From positions 4,154,001 to 4,218,000 of the forward strand of contig JACKBQ010000001.1 in assembly GCA_020634455.1 (NCBI GenBank): DNA of 64,000 bases, read 5' to 3'. The position numbers and the translations under genes are program-made. Below are positions 17,204-26,197 of the stretch, one piece after another; position 1 is the first letter of the stretch, and every line of letters starts with the position of its first letter. This DNA is from Ardenticatenaceae bacterium (GTDB lineage Bacteria; Chloroflexota; Anaerolineae; Promineifilales; Promineifilaceae). The notes under the pieces were generated by a model. It ran no database searches and was not told where the DNA came from. It saw only the letters and a program-made list of their open reading frames with translations.

Positions 17204-20200
17204 ATGTCTAACACGCTGATCGGTCACACCATAAACGGCCGTTACCGGCTGGAATCCTTGCTTGGCGATGGCGGCATGGGCACCGTCTACCGCGCCTACG
17301 ACGTGAACCTGGACCGGCAAGTGGCGCTCAAGCTAATGCACGCCCACTTTGCCCGGCAAGAAGAGTTCCGCGCCCGCCTCATCCAGGAAGCCCGCACCGC
17401 CGCCCAGCTAGACCATCCCTCCGTGGTGCAAATTTACGATTTTGGCGACTCGCCCGAAGGGCTTTTTATTGCAATGGAGTTTGTCAACGGCGGTAGCCTG
17501 CGTGACCATCTGCGCCGCTTGCAGCGCATGCGTAAATTTTTGCCGCTGGCCCAAAGCCTGCAAATTGGGGCCCAAATTGCCGAGGCGCTGGATTACGCCT
17601 TCCAGCGCGGCATCGTTCATCGGGACATTAAGCCGGGCAACATCATGCTCAAGCGGCTCAACCGCCCCGATGAGCCAGACGAGCAGCCATTCCGCGCTCT
17701 GCTCACCGATTTTGGGCTGGTGAAGCTGCAAGAAGGCTCTCAATTGACCCAAAGCGGCACTACCCTGGGCACACCTACCTACATGTCCCCCGAACAGTGC
17801 AAAGGTGAAAAGCTGGACGGCCGTGCCGATCTGTATGCCCTCGGTGTAGTGCTGTATGAGCTGTTCACCAATCGCCTGCCGTTTGAGTTCAAAACCTTAA
17901 ACGACGCCATCGCCGTGCATTCCCGTGGCGAGATGCCTACGCCCGCCCGCGAAATTCGCAGCGATATTCCCGCGATTATTGACACCATTTTGGTGCGCTC
18001 CCTGGCCAAACAGCCTGCCGAGCGGTACGAAGACGGTGCAGAAATGGCCGACGCGCTGCGCAGCGCCATGGTGGCTTTAGAGGGCGCTCCAACCCAAATT
18101 ATGCTGCGCGAAGAGATGAATATTTTGGAGCGTGTGAATGAACCGCCGCCGGGGCACGAGCTAGTGATTAACACGCCAGGGCATCCCCCTAGCACCGTAC
18201 CGCTCACCCAGGCGGTCATCACCCTGGGCCGCCAGGCGGACAATGAGATTGTGCTGCCCGCCGATGGCGTGTCGCGTCACCATTCTCGTCTGCAAGCGAC
18301 GGCGCTGGGCTGGGAATTGGTGGATTTAGGCGGCATCAATGGCACATTTTTGAATGATCGCCGCTTGCGAGCGGATGATCCGACGCCGCTGGCTCCTGGT
18401 TCGCGCATTCGCATCGGGCCGTATGAATTGACGTTGCAAGGGCCAGAGATTGCTGTTTTTGAACAAGAAGCGCCGACGTACCAACAGGAACGACCGTCTC
18501 TCGGCAGCACGACCCCGCAAATGACCCCCACCCAGGTGGCCACCGCCGAACCGCTGGGGCTGTTCTTGCCCAGCGATCAGATCACAGTGGACCCAGGGCA
18601 GCAAGTGCAATTTAAGGTGGAAGTAGTTAATCGCACGCCAGTGGACGACCGCGTAAGCGTGCGTGTTCAAGGCTTGCCGGGGAATTGGGCCGTCACGCCT
18701 GGCGAATTTCGTAATTTACCCGCTGGCGAGACGATTCAACTCACCATTGCGGTGCGGCCGCCCAAGCACCGCAGCACCCCAACGGGACGGCAGCGGTTTC
18801 GCATAGAACTGGTTTCGCAGCAGCATCCCAATATCAAGATGGCCACATCTGCTTCGCTGAACATTGGCACGTTTGTCTCTTTTGAGGCCAATCTCAAGCC
18901 AAATCAGGTGAAGCTGCCGGGCAGCGTGACGGTGCAGGTTCACAACACGGGCAACGCGCCGGGCGATTTTAGCGTGGTGGCCAGCGGTCGGCAGGAAGGG
19001 TTGCGTTTTCGCGGTGAGCGGGGGCGCATTCGGCTTCAGCCAGGGCAGGTGGCCAACGTGGAATTGGCAATTGAGGCAGATCGTGCCAGCTGGCTGGGTA
19101 GTGGCGAACTGTTTCCGTTTGAGGTGGCTGTGGCCTCCGCTGCGGGCGGCCGCCAAACGTTAAAGGGTGAGGCGCAAGCCGGTTCCACCATTCCGCCGTG
19201 GCTGATGTATGCCTTCATTTTCATTGTGACTTTTGCCTGCTTTATCGGCTTTTTGGTGTTGGTATTTGGCGAAAATGGGTTTTTGAACCGCACCGGGGCA
19301 ACGGCAACGGCCGTTTTGGATGTAGCTGGGACGGAAACGGCCGTTGCTGGCAGCAACTTCCAAACGGTTACCGCTATCGCCGCCACGGCTGCTGTTGAAG
19401 GTGACGCCGATGGCGACGGTTTGAGTAACGCCCAGGAAATTAATATTGTGGGAACCGACCCCAACAACCCTGACACCGACGGAGATGGTCTGAGTGATGG
19501 GCGAGAAGCTCTGGAACTGGGTACCAACCCCAATTCGGCCGATACAGATTCTGATTTGATTCCTGATGGCCAGGAAGTGGATGTGTATGGCACCGATCCG
19601 AAACGAGCAGATACCGACGGGGATGGCGTCAATGATGTAGTAGAGATTTCTCAGGGGACTGATCCGCTGGCAACGCCCATCGTGACGGCCACTCCGACGG
19701 CTACGGCGACGTTAGGCACCCCCACCGTTACGGCAACGGCTTCTAACACGCCGCTGCCATCTACAACGCCAACCAACACAGCCACGCCAACGTTAACCAA
19801 CACGCCGCTGCCATCCACAACGCCAACCAACACAGCCACGCCAACCAGTTCGCCAACCCCCACGCAATCGCCGACGATTACCAATACGCCAACGTTTACG
19901 CCCACCCCGACCAATACGCCACTGCCAAACCCGCAGTTGAGCTGTATTAACACCCCGCCGCTGATCAACGGCACGTTTAACCCCGCTGAATGGCCCAATG
20001 CACCGCTCATTCAATTTTTCCCACCGGATAAGAGTAGTGATTTGGTGCAGGTTTATTTTGTGCGGGATGCGGCCAATTTGTATCTGGCATTTCTCATCAA
20101 CGACCCGACCAACAATGCTACGGATGCCATGCGGCTCTATTTTGACACCACAGGCAATCGTGGCGATCCAGATACGGCCGATCGCTTCTTCTTTGTGGTG

Positions 20201-20485
20201 CGCGATGGCACGGCACAGGTGCAGGCAGGTATCGGCTCCAACAGCGATGGCAATGTGTGGGACACCAACTACAGCAGCAGCAACTGGACGGCCGAATTGG
20301 GAGGGCAGCCTGGCCAATGGGTTGTTGAGATGCGGATTGCTGCGGCGGAAATGGGCTCGCTGGCCAATCCATTTGGCATGATGATGCAGGTGTTGTACAC
20401 AGGTGATCTGGCCGTTTGGCCAGAGGGGGGTGGGTCTAACAGCCCCTCTACCTGGCAGTTTGTGAATAATGTGAGTTGCCCGTAA
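17204..20485 (+). CDS. Membrane Ser/Thr protein kinase with FHA, TSP3-like repeats and external CBM9/DOMON-like domain
   Basis: A 1093-residue receptor kinase. Hanks-type kinase domain about 10-285: LGDGGMGTVYRAYD, catalytic loop HRDIKPGNIM, LLTDFGLVKL and GTPTYMSPEQ. An FHA phosphopeptide-binding domain follows (about 322-405, with LGRQADNEIVL, VSRHHSRL and NGTFLNDRRL). Two beta-sandwich stretches (about 445-650) come before one membrane helix (about 666-689). Beyond it lie DxDxDG calcium-binding repeats of thrombospondin type 3 kind (about 725-825) and a Thr/Pro stalk (about 828-908). A C-terminal domain with LINGTFNPAEW, VYFVRDAANLYLAF and AAEMG is typical of CBM9/DOMON-like sugar or haem binders. 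The start has AGGAGGG upstream. The order FHA and beta-sandwich before the helix is odd and leaves them cytoplasmic. Confidence 0.88.
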   Translation: MSNTLIGHTINGRYRLESLLGDGGMGTVYRAYDVNLDRQVALKLMHAHFARQEEFRARLIQEARTAAQLDHPSVVQIYDFGDSPEGLFIAMEFVNGGSLRDHLRRLQRMRKFLPLAQSLQIGAQIAEALDYAFQRGIVHRDIKPGNIMLKRLNRPDEPDEQPFRALLTDFGLVKLQEGSQLTQSGTTLGTPTYMSPEQCKGEKLDGRADLYALGVVLYELFTNRLPFEFKTLNDAIAVHSRGEMPTPAREIRSDIPAIIDTILVRSLAKQPAERYEDGAEMADALRSAMVALEGAPTQIMLREEMNILERVNEPPPGHELVINTPGHPPSTVPLTQAVITLGRQADNEIVLPADGVSRHHSRLQATALGWELVDLGGINGTFLNDRRLRADDPTPLAPGSRIRIGPYELTLQGPEIAVFEQEAPTYQQERPSLGSTTPQMTPTQVATAEPLGLFLPSDQITVDPGQQVQFKVEVVNRTPVDDRVSVRVQGLPGNWAVTPGEFRNLPAGETIQLTIAVRPPKHRSTPTGRQRFRIELVSQQHPNIKMATSASLNIGTFVSFEANLKPNQVKLPGSVTVQVHNTGNAPGDFSVVASGRQEGLRFRGERGRIRLQPGQVANVELAIEADRASWLGSGELFPFEVAVASAAGGRQTLKGEAQAGSTIPPWLMYAFIFIVTFACFIGFLVLVFGENGFLNRTGATATAVLDVAGTETAVAGSNFQTVTAIAATAAVEGDADGDGLSNAQEINIVGTDPNNPDTDGDGLSDGREALELGTNPNSADTDSDLIPDGQEVDVYGTDPKRADTDGDGVNDVVEISQGTDPLATPIVTATPTATATLGTPTVTATASNTPLPSTTPTNTATPTLTNTPLPSTTPTNTATPTSSPTPTQSPTITNTPTFTPTPTNTPLPNPQLSCINTPPLINGTFNPAEWPNAPLIQFFPPDKSSDLVQVYFVRDAANLYLAFLINDPTNNATDAMRLYFDTTGNRGDPDTADRFFFVVRDGTAQVQAGIGSNSDGNVWDTNYSSSNWTAELGGQPGQWVVEMRIAAAEMGSLANPFGMMMQVLYTGDLAVWPEGGGSNSPSTWQFVNNVSCP

Positions 20486-20514
20486 GCGGAAACAAGTGAA
20501 AAGTAAAAAGTGAA

Positions 20515-20553
20515 AAGTGAGGTAGAGGTTTGGGCTTTTACCTCACTTTTTTT
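20515..20553 (+). terminator. Terminator after the Ser/Thr kinase
   Basis: AAGTGAGGTA (20515-20524) and TACCTCACTT (20539-20548) form a perfect 10-bp stem with a 14-base loop, ending in a run of seven T. The left arm is part of an AAGTGAAAAGT-type repeat also seen at 32791 and 34037. Confidence 0.75.
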
Positions 20554-20610
20554 GGTGAGTTGGCTTACGTTTTCTGCGCTTTTTGCCAGTAAAATTGCAA
20601 CAATTTGTAT

Positions 20611-20685
20611 TTGTCGTTCCCGCGAAGGCGGAAACCCATTTTGGTGAACAAGTAAGATGGATACCCGCGTGCGCGGGTATGACAA
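20611..20685. repeat. Intergenic repeat with TTGTC...GACAA ends, copy 1
   Basis: A 75-bp element starting TTGTCGTTCCCGCG and ending CGCGGGTATGACAA, so its ends are inverted repeats. It contains a perfect palindrome ATACCCGCG-TG-CGCGGGTAT (20661-20680). Two other intergenic elements (26042-26170 and 44218-44325) share the TTGTCATTC/GAATGACAA-type ends but differ inside. This resembles small non-autonomous repeats dispersed in many bacterial genomes. Confidence 0.6.
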
Positions 20686-20712
20686 CCCTCATAGTAAAAA
20701 ATGGAGAGAGTT

Positions 20713-21285
20713 ATGCTTGATTTAACCCCTGTGCGAAACAAGGAGATGAGCTACGCGGAGCTGGTGGCCGATATGAAGGTGGCCGATCTGCAAGCGTTGA
20801 CCAATGAAATGATTGATTACCAGCTCAATCTGCTGGCCGGTTGCACAGATGCGGACGTAGTTTTTGTGCCTGTGGATCCAGAGGCGGATGATCCCTATGC
20901 GGCAGATGCGGCAGATGCTGATCTGGCCTGGACGTTGGGGCATTTGATTGTACATGTGACGGCCTCGTCGGAGGAAAGCGCGGCGTTGGCGGCGGAGATG
21001 GCGCGGGGGGTGGTGCGAGACGGCCGTTCCCGCAGCGAAATCCCCTGGCAAACGGTAAAAACTGTGCAACAATGCCGCGCTCGGCTGGAAGAAAGCCGCC
21101 GCATGCGCCTGGCCAGCCTGGAGATGTGGCCCGATGAACCATATCTGGACAATGTAAAAATGAGCGATCGGATAGGCGAGATTGATGCTTTTGTGCGCTT
21201 TGTGTTTGGGCTTAGTCATGATCAAGGCCATTTGGCCCAGATTGAGAATGTGATTGCCCAGGCGAAGGTGGCACGGGGCGCGTAA
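20713..21285 (+). CDS. DinB-like four-helix-bundle protein
   Basis: A soluble protein of 190 residues resembling the DinB/YfiT-like metal-binding superfamily. Histidines occur where the fold places metal ligands: LGHLIVHVTASSEES in the second helix and SHDQGHLAQIENV near the end. Members include thiol-dependent transferases and damage-inducible proteins; the reaction here is not known. The ATG at 20713 is preferred because GGAGAG lies just before it; an in-frame ATG at 20701 has no ribosome binding site. The next gene starts 17 bp later. Confidence 0.7.
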   Translation: MLDLTPVRNKEMSYAELVADMKVADLQALTNEMIDYQLNLLAGCTDADVVFVPVDPEADDPYAADAADADLAWTLGHLIVHVTASSEESAALAAEMARGVVRDGRSRSEIPWQTVKTVQQCRARLEESRRMRLASLEMWPDEPYLDNVKMSDRIGEIDAFVRFVFGLSHDQGHLAQIENVIAQAKVARGA

Positions 21286-21302
21286 TTTTTAGGGAGCACC
21301 TC

Positions 21303-23609
21303 ATGCAGGTCGGTATAAAACGCCTGAAATTGCACCAATACGATCTGCTGGCGGGCTTGTTTTTAGCTGGGCTGCTGATGCTGCTTTACGGGCAAACTGT
21401 GTTTACCCCCGGCGAACTGCTCTATGGCAAAGATGTTAGCTACTTCTACCCCAATGAAATCGTTTTGCAAGACGCTGGATTTGGGAGTGAGTTTCCCCTT
21501 TGGAATCCTTATTTTGGCGGTGGCGCTCCTGGTTTAGGCAAAATTCAGGTGGGGATGTTTTACCCGCCGGTGGTCCTGCTGCGTGCCTTGTTCGATGTCG
21601 AAACGACGCTGGACCTGGATGCGGTGCTACACTTGTTTTTAGCAGGTATGGGCGTTTACTTGCTCATGCGTCAGTTTAAGGTGGCGCGGATTCCGGCTTT
21701 GTTTACGGCCGTTGCCTTTATGCTCTCTGGCTCCTTTACCCCCCGGATTATTGCTGGGCACGCTTCCGTTTTGCGAACCATCGCCTGGAGCGGCTGGTTA
21801 CTGTGGGCTTATCTTCGGCTGCTTGATCGACCTAACTGGTTGAATGCTGTCCTAACGGCGTTGATTATTGCCTGCGTCATTTTGGGTGGGCATCCGCAAA
21901 TGAGCCTAATGGTGTTGTTGCTGCCACTGGTTTACTTTGTTGCTTCCTTCGCCCCAAAACAGATTCGAACTGGAAATTGGCGCAAGCTAGGGGCTGGTTT
22001 TGGCTGGTCTGTACTTGCTGTGGGGTTGGCATTAAGCTTAACGGCCGTACAAATCTTGCCTTATTTAGCCTGGGTACAGCAAACGGTAAGGGCTGAAGGG
22101 AATGCATTTGCCGACTTTGCGTTGATGGTTCGCCATTCCATTTTATGGCACCAATTGTTAGCATTGACCATGCCGACAATTTGGTATGAGCCAGCCAGAT
22201 TGGTCTCTTTGGGTAGTGAACGCCCTCCCTTTTTTTGGGAGATTTCGGCGTTTACGGGTGTGATAACCTTGCTTATTTTAGGATTGGGTTTGGCTTTGCG
22301 CTCATTTCCCCATCGGCTACAGGGTCGCTTTTTTGGCGGACTGGCTGCGGCTGGTCTTCTGTTGAGCTTGGGGACGATCAATCCGCTGTATGAGTTATTG
22401 TTTCAGTCGTTGCCCTATATTCGAGCACCGGGACGATTTATGTTTTGGTGGACGTTGGCAACGGCCGTTTCCGCTGGTCTTGTGTTAGATGTTTGGCTTA
22501 AAAATCAAGCCATTTGGCCACGATTAAACAAATTAGCCCTGGGTTTGTTGGTAGCTGCCGCGCTGCTAGTGGTGGGTGGCTTGGTTTTGCAACCACGGTT
22601 GCCTGCAATGCTGCCCCACTTTGTAGGCTTTACGACGAACTCTGCCCGCATTGCCCAACAGACGGTTGGACTGAACCTCAACCAATTTGCTGTGAAGTTG
22701 CTCATCTTGGCAGGGTTGTTTGCAGCAATGGGATGCTGGCGGGAATACGGCCGTTCCTTTGGCGTTCTGTTACTTCTGTTTTTAGCATTAGAAATGGGTT
22801 GGTTTGCCCGGTCCATTACCCAACCAACGCCGCTGACCAACCTGTACAATCCCGAATCACCCTATGCACAGATGGAATATGCCGCAGCCAAGTATCGCTT
22901 TCAGGGCTATCGACAGCCTCCCTTGTATCTCATTCCTACTCTGAACCATGTGCAAAACGGCGAAGAGAGCAGCCAGTTTGTAAACCTGCTGCAAACCGAC
23001 AATGGGCTAAATTTGTTGGCGGCCAATTTTGTTATCATTCAGGATGAGCTTACGGATGGGGAACTGATGCAAACCCGGAATGGCTGGAATCTGTATTCCC
23101 TCTGGCAAAACTTGCCCCGCATTTATGCCGCCCCTTCTGTGCGTTTTGTGCTAGATAAAACGGCCGCTTTGCAAATTGTAGGAAATGCTGCTTTTTCTGG
23201 CTGGCAGGAAGCGGTTGTGGTGGGGGATGGGCGACAGGTGGCTGAGCTGGCCCCGCTCGCCGCTGCTGATGACGATGAACCGGCTGTCTTCACAGGTCGC
23301 TATCTGGAATATGGCAACAATCATCTGGTAGCCGAAGTGACCACCGACCGGCCGGTGATGGTAGTTTTTAGCGAGATGTATGATGCGGATTGGCAAGCTC
23401 AGGTGAATGGCCGTGCCACAACCATATGGCAAGTCAACTACGCCTTTCGTGGCGTGGTTGTGGAGTCGGGTCGCAGCATGATCACCATGCAGTATCGTCC
23501 ACGCGCATATCGGCTCGGTGCAATTATTTCTGGCACAGCGGGCTTATTGATTCTTTGTGTGGCGGTTTACCAGATGGCCTTCCGGCGGCGCAGCGGAGAG
23601 CATTTATGA
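21303..23609 (+). CDS. YfhO-like polytopic membrane protein (GT-C type)
   Basis: A 768-residue membrane protein with about a dozen hydrophobic segments in the first two thirds and a soluble C-terminal domain, then a final membrane helix before the tail FRRRSGEHL. The N-terminal loop GKDVSYFYPNE followed by PLWNPYFGGGAPGLGKIQVGMFYP is characteristic of the YfhO family (GT-C-like glycosyltransferases; in Firmicutes linked to lipoteichoic-acid glycosylation). The acidic residues in the first loop would be the catalytic candidates. The C-terminal portion with VVVFSEMYDADWQAQVNG is also typical. AGGGAG precedes the ATG. The stop overlaps the next start as ATGA. Confidence 0.8.
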   Translation: MQVGIKRLKLHQYDLLAGLFLAGLLMLLYGQTVFTPGELLYGKDVSYFYPNEIVLQDAGFGSEFPLWNPYFGGGAPGLGKIQVGMFYPPVVLLRALFDVETTLDLDAVLHLFLAGMGVYLLMRQFKVARIPALFTAVAFMLSGSFTPRIIAGHASVLRTIAWSGWLLWAYLRLLDRPNWLNAVLTALIIACVILGGHPQMSLMVLLLPLVYFVASFAPKQIRTGNWRKLGAGFGWSVLAVGLALSLTAVQILPYLAWVQQTVRAEGNAFADFALMVRHSILWHQLLALTMPTIWYEPARLVSLGSERPPFFWEISAFTGVITLLILGLGLALRSFPHRLQGRFFGGLAAAGLLLSLGTINPLYELLFQSLPYIRAPGRFMFWWTLATAVSAGLVLDVWLKNQAIWPRLNKLALGLLVAAALLVVGGLVLQPRLPAMLPHFVGFTTNSARIAQQTVGLNLNQFAVKLLILAGLFAAMGCWREYGRSFGVLLLLFLALEMGWFARSITQPTPLTNLYNPESPYAQMEYAAAKYRFQGYRQPPLYLIPTLNHVQNGEESSQFVNLLQTDNGLNLLAANFVIIQDELTDGELMQTRNGWNLYSLWQNLPRIYAAPSVRFVLDKTAALQIVGNAAFSGWQEAVVVGDGRQVAELAPLAAADDDEPAVFTGRYLEYGNNHLVAEVTTDRPVMVVFSEMYDADWQAQVNGRATTIWQVNYAFRGVVVESGRSMITMQYRPRAYRLGAIISGTAGLLILCVAVYQMAFRRRSGEHL

Positions 23610-24223
23610 AAAAACGGTGGCTCATTTTGGCGGCTGAAATTGGGATTGAAGCAGAAGCGGCGACGCAGATTTGGCGTTCTTTGGTGACGGCGTATGGGGA
23701 GAACGGCCGTTTCTACCACACTCTCAATCACATCGAACATGCCTTAAACGTGGCAGAGCAGCTGCAAGATGTAGCGGTGAATTTTACGGCCGTTCAGCTG
23801 GCCCTCTGGTTTCATGATGTGGTGTACGACCCGCGCCGCAGCGACAACGAGGCGGAAAGTGCTGCTTATGCCGAGCGTGTTTTACGGCCGTTGGGCGTAT
23901 CAGATGCGTTATTAGCCAAAGTCCGCGAGTTGATTCTGGCGACCAAATCCCATGAAGCAACAACCCAAAATCCCGACGTGTGGGTGATGTTGGATGCCGA
24001 TTTAGCGATTTTGAGCGCGCCGCCAGTTCAGTACGATGCCTATGCGCGGGCGATTCGGCAGGAGTACAGCTTTGTGCCGGAGGAACAGTATGTGGTGGGG
24101 CGAACGGCCGTTTTGCAAACCTTCCTGGCGCGCTCACCGTTTTATTTTACGGAATGGATGCGAGAGAGGGGGGATACGGCCGTTTACGCAAACCTTGGCC
24201 GTGAGCTAACACGCCTAAAGTAA
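23606..24223 (+). CDS. HD-domain metal-dependent phosphohydrolase
   Basis: A soluble protein of 205 residues. The HD signature is present: YHTLNHIEHAL (metal His), LWFHDVVYDP (the HD pair), and DADLAILSA in the C-terminal half (final Asp). The opening YGENGRFYHTLNHI fits a group of predicted HD hydrolases with unknown nucleotide or phosphate substrates. The start at 23606 forms an ATGA overlap with the stop of the membrane protein; CGGAGAG lies upstream. A longer in-frame opening from 23390 would overlap the previous gene by over 200 bp and has no ribosome binding site. Five ACGGCCGT copies fall in this short gene, then none for 2 kb. Confidence 0.85.
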   Translation: MKKRWLILAAEIGIEAEAATQIWRSLVTAYGENGRFYHTLNHIEHALNVAEQLQDVAVNFTAVQLALWFHDVVYDPRRSDNEAESAAYAERVLRPLGVSDALLAKVRELILATKSHEATTQNPDVWVMLDADLAILSAPPVQYDAYARAIRQEYSFVPEEQYVVGRTAVLQTFLARSPFYFTEWMRERGDTAVYANLGRELTRLK

Positions 24224-24243
24224 TTTATCTTTGCTCAAAACAC

Positions 24244-24771
24244 TTACTTTGATGAACTGATAAAGCTACTGCAATTGACTTGTGGGGAAGTCCCTTCTTT
24301 CGCAATTTGTTCAATAATCGATCCATCTTGAAGTATTTTACAGGTGATTTGTCCTGAACCGCTTCTAACAATTGCCGAAAATTGAACTGGAATGCTTTCA
24401 GTGAATTGGAGTGTTTTTGTGTAGGGTTGTCCTCTTTGTAATCTGACAGAAGTGATCTCGTTATCTCCTGCTACGTTTTTTGTATACCATAGTTGAACAT
24501 TAGGGTTAACAACGCTGTCTCCACTAAATTCTACAACGTATTGAATTTCAAACGGGTTGGAAGGAGTCGCAATTTCATTTGTCTGAGTTGGGGTAGAAAT
24601 ATCTGGTTCTAACTTCTCTTGAACGATACTATCAGACAGATCATCCCCCGCTCGGTTATTATTTTTTGTTGAAAAGAATGACAGAAATAAAAAGGAAATC
24701 AACAAAAATACGATAGTGATCAGGGTGGATACGTTTCGTGCGTTTTCCAGATTTTTGAGATTGAAGTTCAT
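24244..24771 (-). CDS. Unknown single-pass membrane protein, AT-rich
   Basis: A 175-residue protein with a short cytoplasmic N-terminus, one membrane helix (about 17-34, LITIVFLLISFLFLSFF), then an outside Ser/Thr-rich linker and a beta-rich domain ending in a possible disulfide region (two Cys, ITCKIL and VNCSSF). No family was recognised. Its start is 2 bp from the stop of the GIY-YIG-like gene, so the two form a tight operon. The base composition is clearly more AT-rich than the flanking genes and the iterated palindrome is absent, which suggests acquisition from elsewhere. Confidence 0.7.
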   Translation of the reverse strand: MNFNLKNLENARNVSTLITIVFLLISFLFLSFFSTKNNNRAGDDLSDSIVQEKLEPDISTPTQTNEIATPSNPFEIQYVVEFSGDSVVNPNVQLWYTKNVAGDNEITSVRLQRGQPYTKTLQFTESIPVQFSAIVRSGSGQITCKILQDGSIIEQIAKEGTSPQVNCSSFISSSK

Positions 24772-24773
24772 AA

Positions 24774-25655
24774 TTATTTTTCAATCATTGAAGTGTTTTG
24801 GCGCGATTTTGCTGCACGATGCTTATAAGTAATTAGCCATTTAGCTAATGTAGGTTGAATAAATGACCAAAAGATCATTATTAACAGCGCGATAATTGCA
24901 AGCCACGCTCCTTGAGCTGGAGACTTAAAAATTGCTAAATGAAGGAAAACTAAAAATGCCGCTAATGAAGCAATAGCTACCCTTGCTGCTTCTAGCTGAC
25001 TGAGTTCTTGTAATTGGTTTTTCGTTTGGGAAAGCAAATATGAATTTTGAGTCGCCTGACTAACATAATCTGCTAAATGGTTTTCTAGATCATTCTTACC
25101 GTTAGCTTCATGGTTATCAGCTGGCTGTATTTCTGAAAATGAATTTTCTATTGCTTTTTTTTGTTGAGTGACCAAATTGTTAAACTGAAGATTTCCATTT
25201 AAAGTTGCATTCGCTAGTTCTTGCGACAGCATTTCTGGAGAGGTGTTAGTTGCATGCCACTTTGCAGCTGAGAGAACACCAGATAAAAATATTGGTAAAT
25301 TTTTAGTTTCTACCTCATGAACCTTCATTGGCGGATCTTGTGCAAAAACCTCAGTGATGATCTTGCAAACTTCTGGTGAAAGCTCAAACCATTCAGTAGG
25401 TTGTCTTGTGCGAGGGTTCTTGAAAAATGAAATTTTGATTTCTTTTTGGGAAAGTCGCACAAATTGATGCAAATAAGCTTCAAAAATTTTTGCACCGATT
25501 GCTTCGTGTACGATTGAGTTATCTGATAAACCCTCGTTGTATTGACCAATTCTTGTAAATACAACATCCTCCTCGTTTTCACGAGGACCTGCATAACCTA
25601 ACTTAACTAGCCCAGGACGCTCTTGACTTTCCACGATATATAATTTGGAGACCAT
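24774..25655 (-). CDS. Membrane-anchored GIY-YIG-like (T5orf172/MUG113-type) protein
   Basis: A 293-residue protein. Residues about 1-110 resemble the T5orf172/MUG113 branch of GIY-YIG domains: KLYIVES followed by PGLVKLGYAG (the GIY and YIG strands), an Arg in FTRIGQYNEG, the helix AKIFEAYLHQFVR, and PTEWFELSPE, where this branch usually has EWF. A helical linker follows, then two membrane helices near the C-terminus (about 228-247 and 254-272) and a basic tail. GIY-YIG proteins are often nucleases in phage and defence loci; whether this copy cuts DNA is not shown. It is co-transcribed with a one-TM protein, is AT-rich and lacks the palindrome. A nuclease tied to the membrane is unusual. Confidence 0.7.
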   Translation of the reverse strand: MVSKLYIVESQERPGLVKLGYAGPRENEEDVVFTRIGQYNEGLSDNSIVHEAIGAKIFEAYLHQFVRLSQKEIKISFFKNPRTRQPTEWFELSPEVCKIITEVFAQDPPMKVHEVETKNLPIFLSGVLSAAKWHATNTSPEMLSQELANATLNGNLQFNNLVTQQKKAIENSFSEIQPADNHEANGKNDLENHLADYVSQATQNSYLLSQTKNQLQELSQLEAARVAIASLAAFLVFLHLAIFKSPAQGAWLAIIALLIMIFWSFIQPTLAKWLITYKHRAAKSRQNTSMIEK

Positions 25656-25784
25656 ACTTTTGCACCTGAATTACCTAACATTTTGCGACAATGAAACAGG
25701 TGGAAAATATAGCACAAATGTTTTGATTCGCGCAAGAGAATAAAAACATGACTCGGCAGCCCTCTTGATTTTTAGAGAAAAGAT

Positions 25785-26024
25785 TTATTCCACGGTTATT
25801 TGGTCTGTACAGGTGTCGCGGGTGAGGTATACCCAGCGGCGGCAGCCGTAGGTGTGGAACCACGCTTCGCGCTGAGGCCCTTCCGGGTTGTTGTGCATAA
25901 ACGCCCGGTCAATGTCCCGCTCGTCCGGGTCGGTGATGTGGTCCGGCACGGACAGCATTTCACCAAAGGCAAACTCTTCGATAGGGCGTGGCCCGCAGTG
26001 GGGGCAGGGAATTTGAATACTCAT
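25785..26024 (-). CDS. soxD: Sarcosine oxidase delta subunit
   Basis: A 79-residue small subunit of heterotetrameric sarcosine oxidase. It begins MSIQIPCPHCGPRP, with the zinc-binding CPHCG, and contains EAWFHTYGCRRWVYLTRDT, the usual C-terminal His/Cys pair and strand of SoxD. The start at 26024 is chosen because GGAG sits six bases upstream; an in-frame ATG 24 bases earlier lies inside a dispersed repeat. The other three subunits are on the same strand at 32.8-36.7 kb, separated from soxD by two kinase genes. In most genomes the order is soxB-soxD-soxA-soxG without a gap. Confidence 0.88.
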   Translation of the reverse strand: MSIQIPCPHCGPRPIEEFAFGEMLSVPDHITDPDERDIDRAFMHNNPEGPQREAWFHTYGCRRWVYLTRDTCTDQITVE

Positions 26025-26041
26025 AGTTTTCTCCGGTTGTT

Positions 26042-26170
26042 TTGTCATTCTGAGTGGAGCGCAGCGGAACGAAGAATCCCGCTAAACGTTGCTGCTCTGA
26101 ACTGTTCTCTTGGATCAGATTCACATTATTGTTGCTCCGTCGGGATGCTTCACTTCGTTCAGCATGACAA
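26042..26170. repeat. Intergenic repeat with TTGTC...GACAA ends, copy 2
   Basis: Starts TTGTCATTCTGAG and ends CAGCATGACAA. The interior holds GAACGAAGAATCCC and TTCACTTCGTTC, typical of widely dispersed TCATTCTGAG repeats. It sits between the WD40 kinase gene and soxD and supplies a false upstream ATG for soxD. Confidence 0.6.
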
Positions 26171-26197
26171 TTTTACAAGATTTATGAAGTCATGCTG

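Noticed and set aside
23390..23605. Longer N-terminus for the HD hydrolase
   Set aside because: It would overlap the membrane protein gene by over 200 bp without a ribosome binding site; the ATGA junction at 23606 is clearly better.
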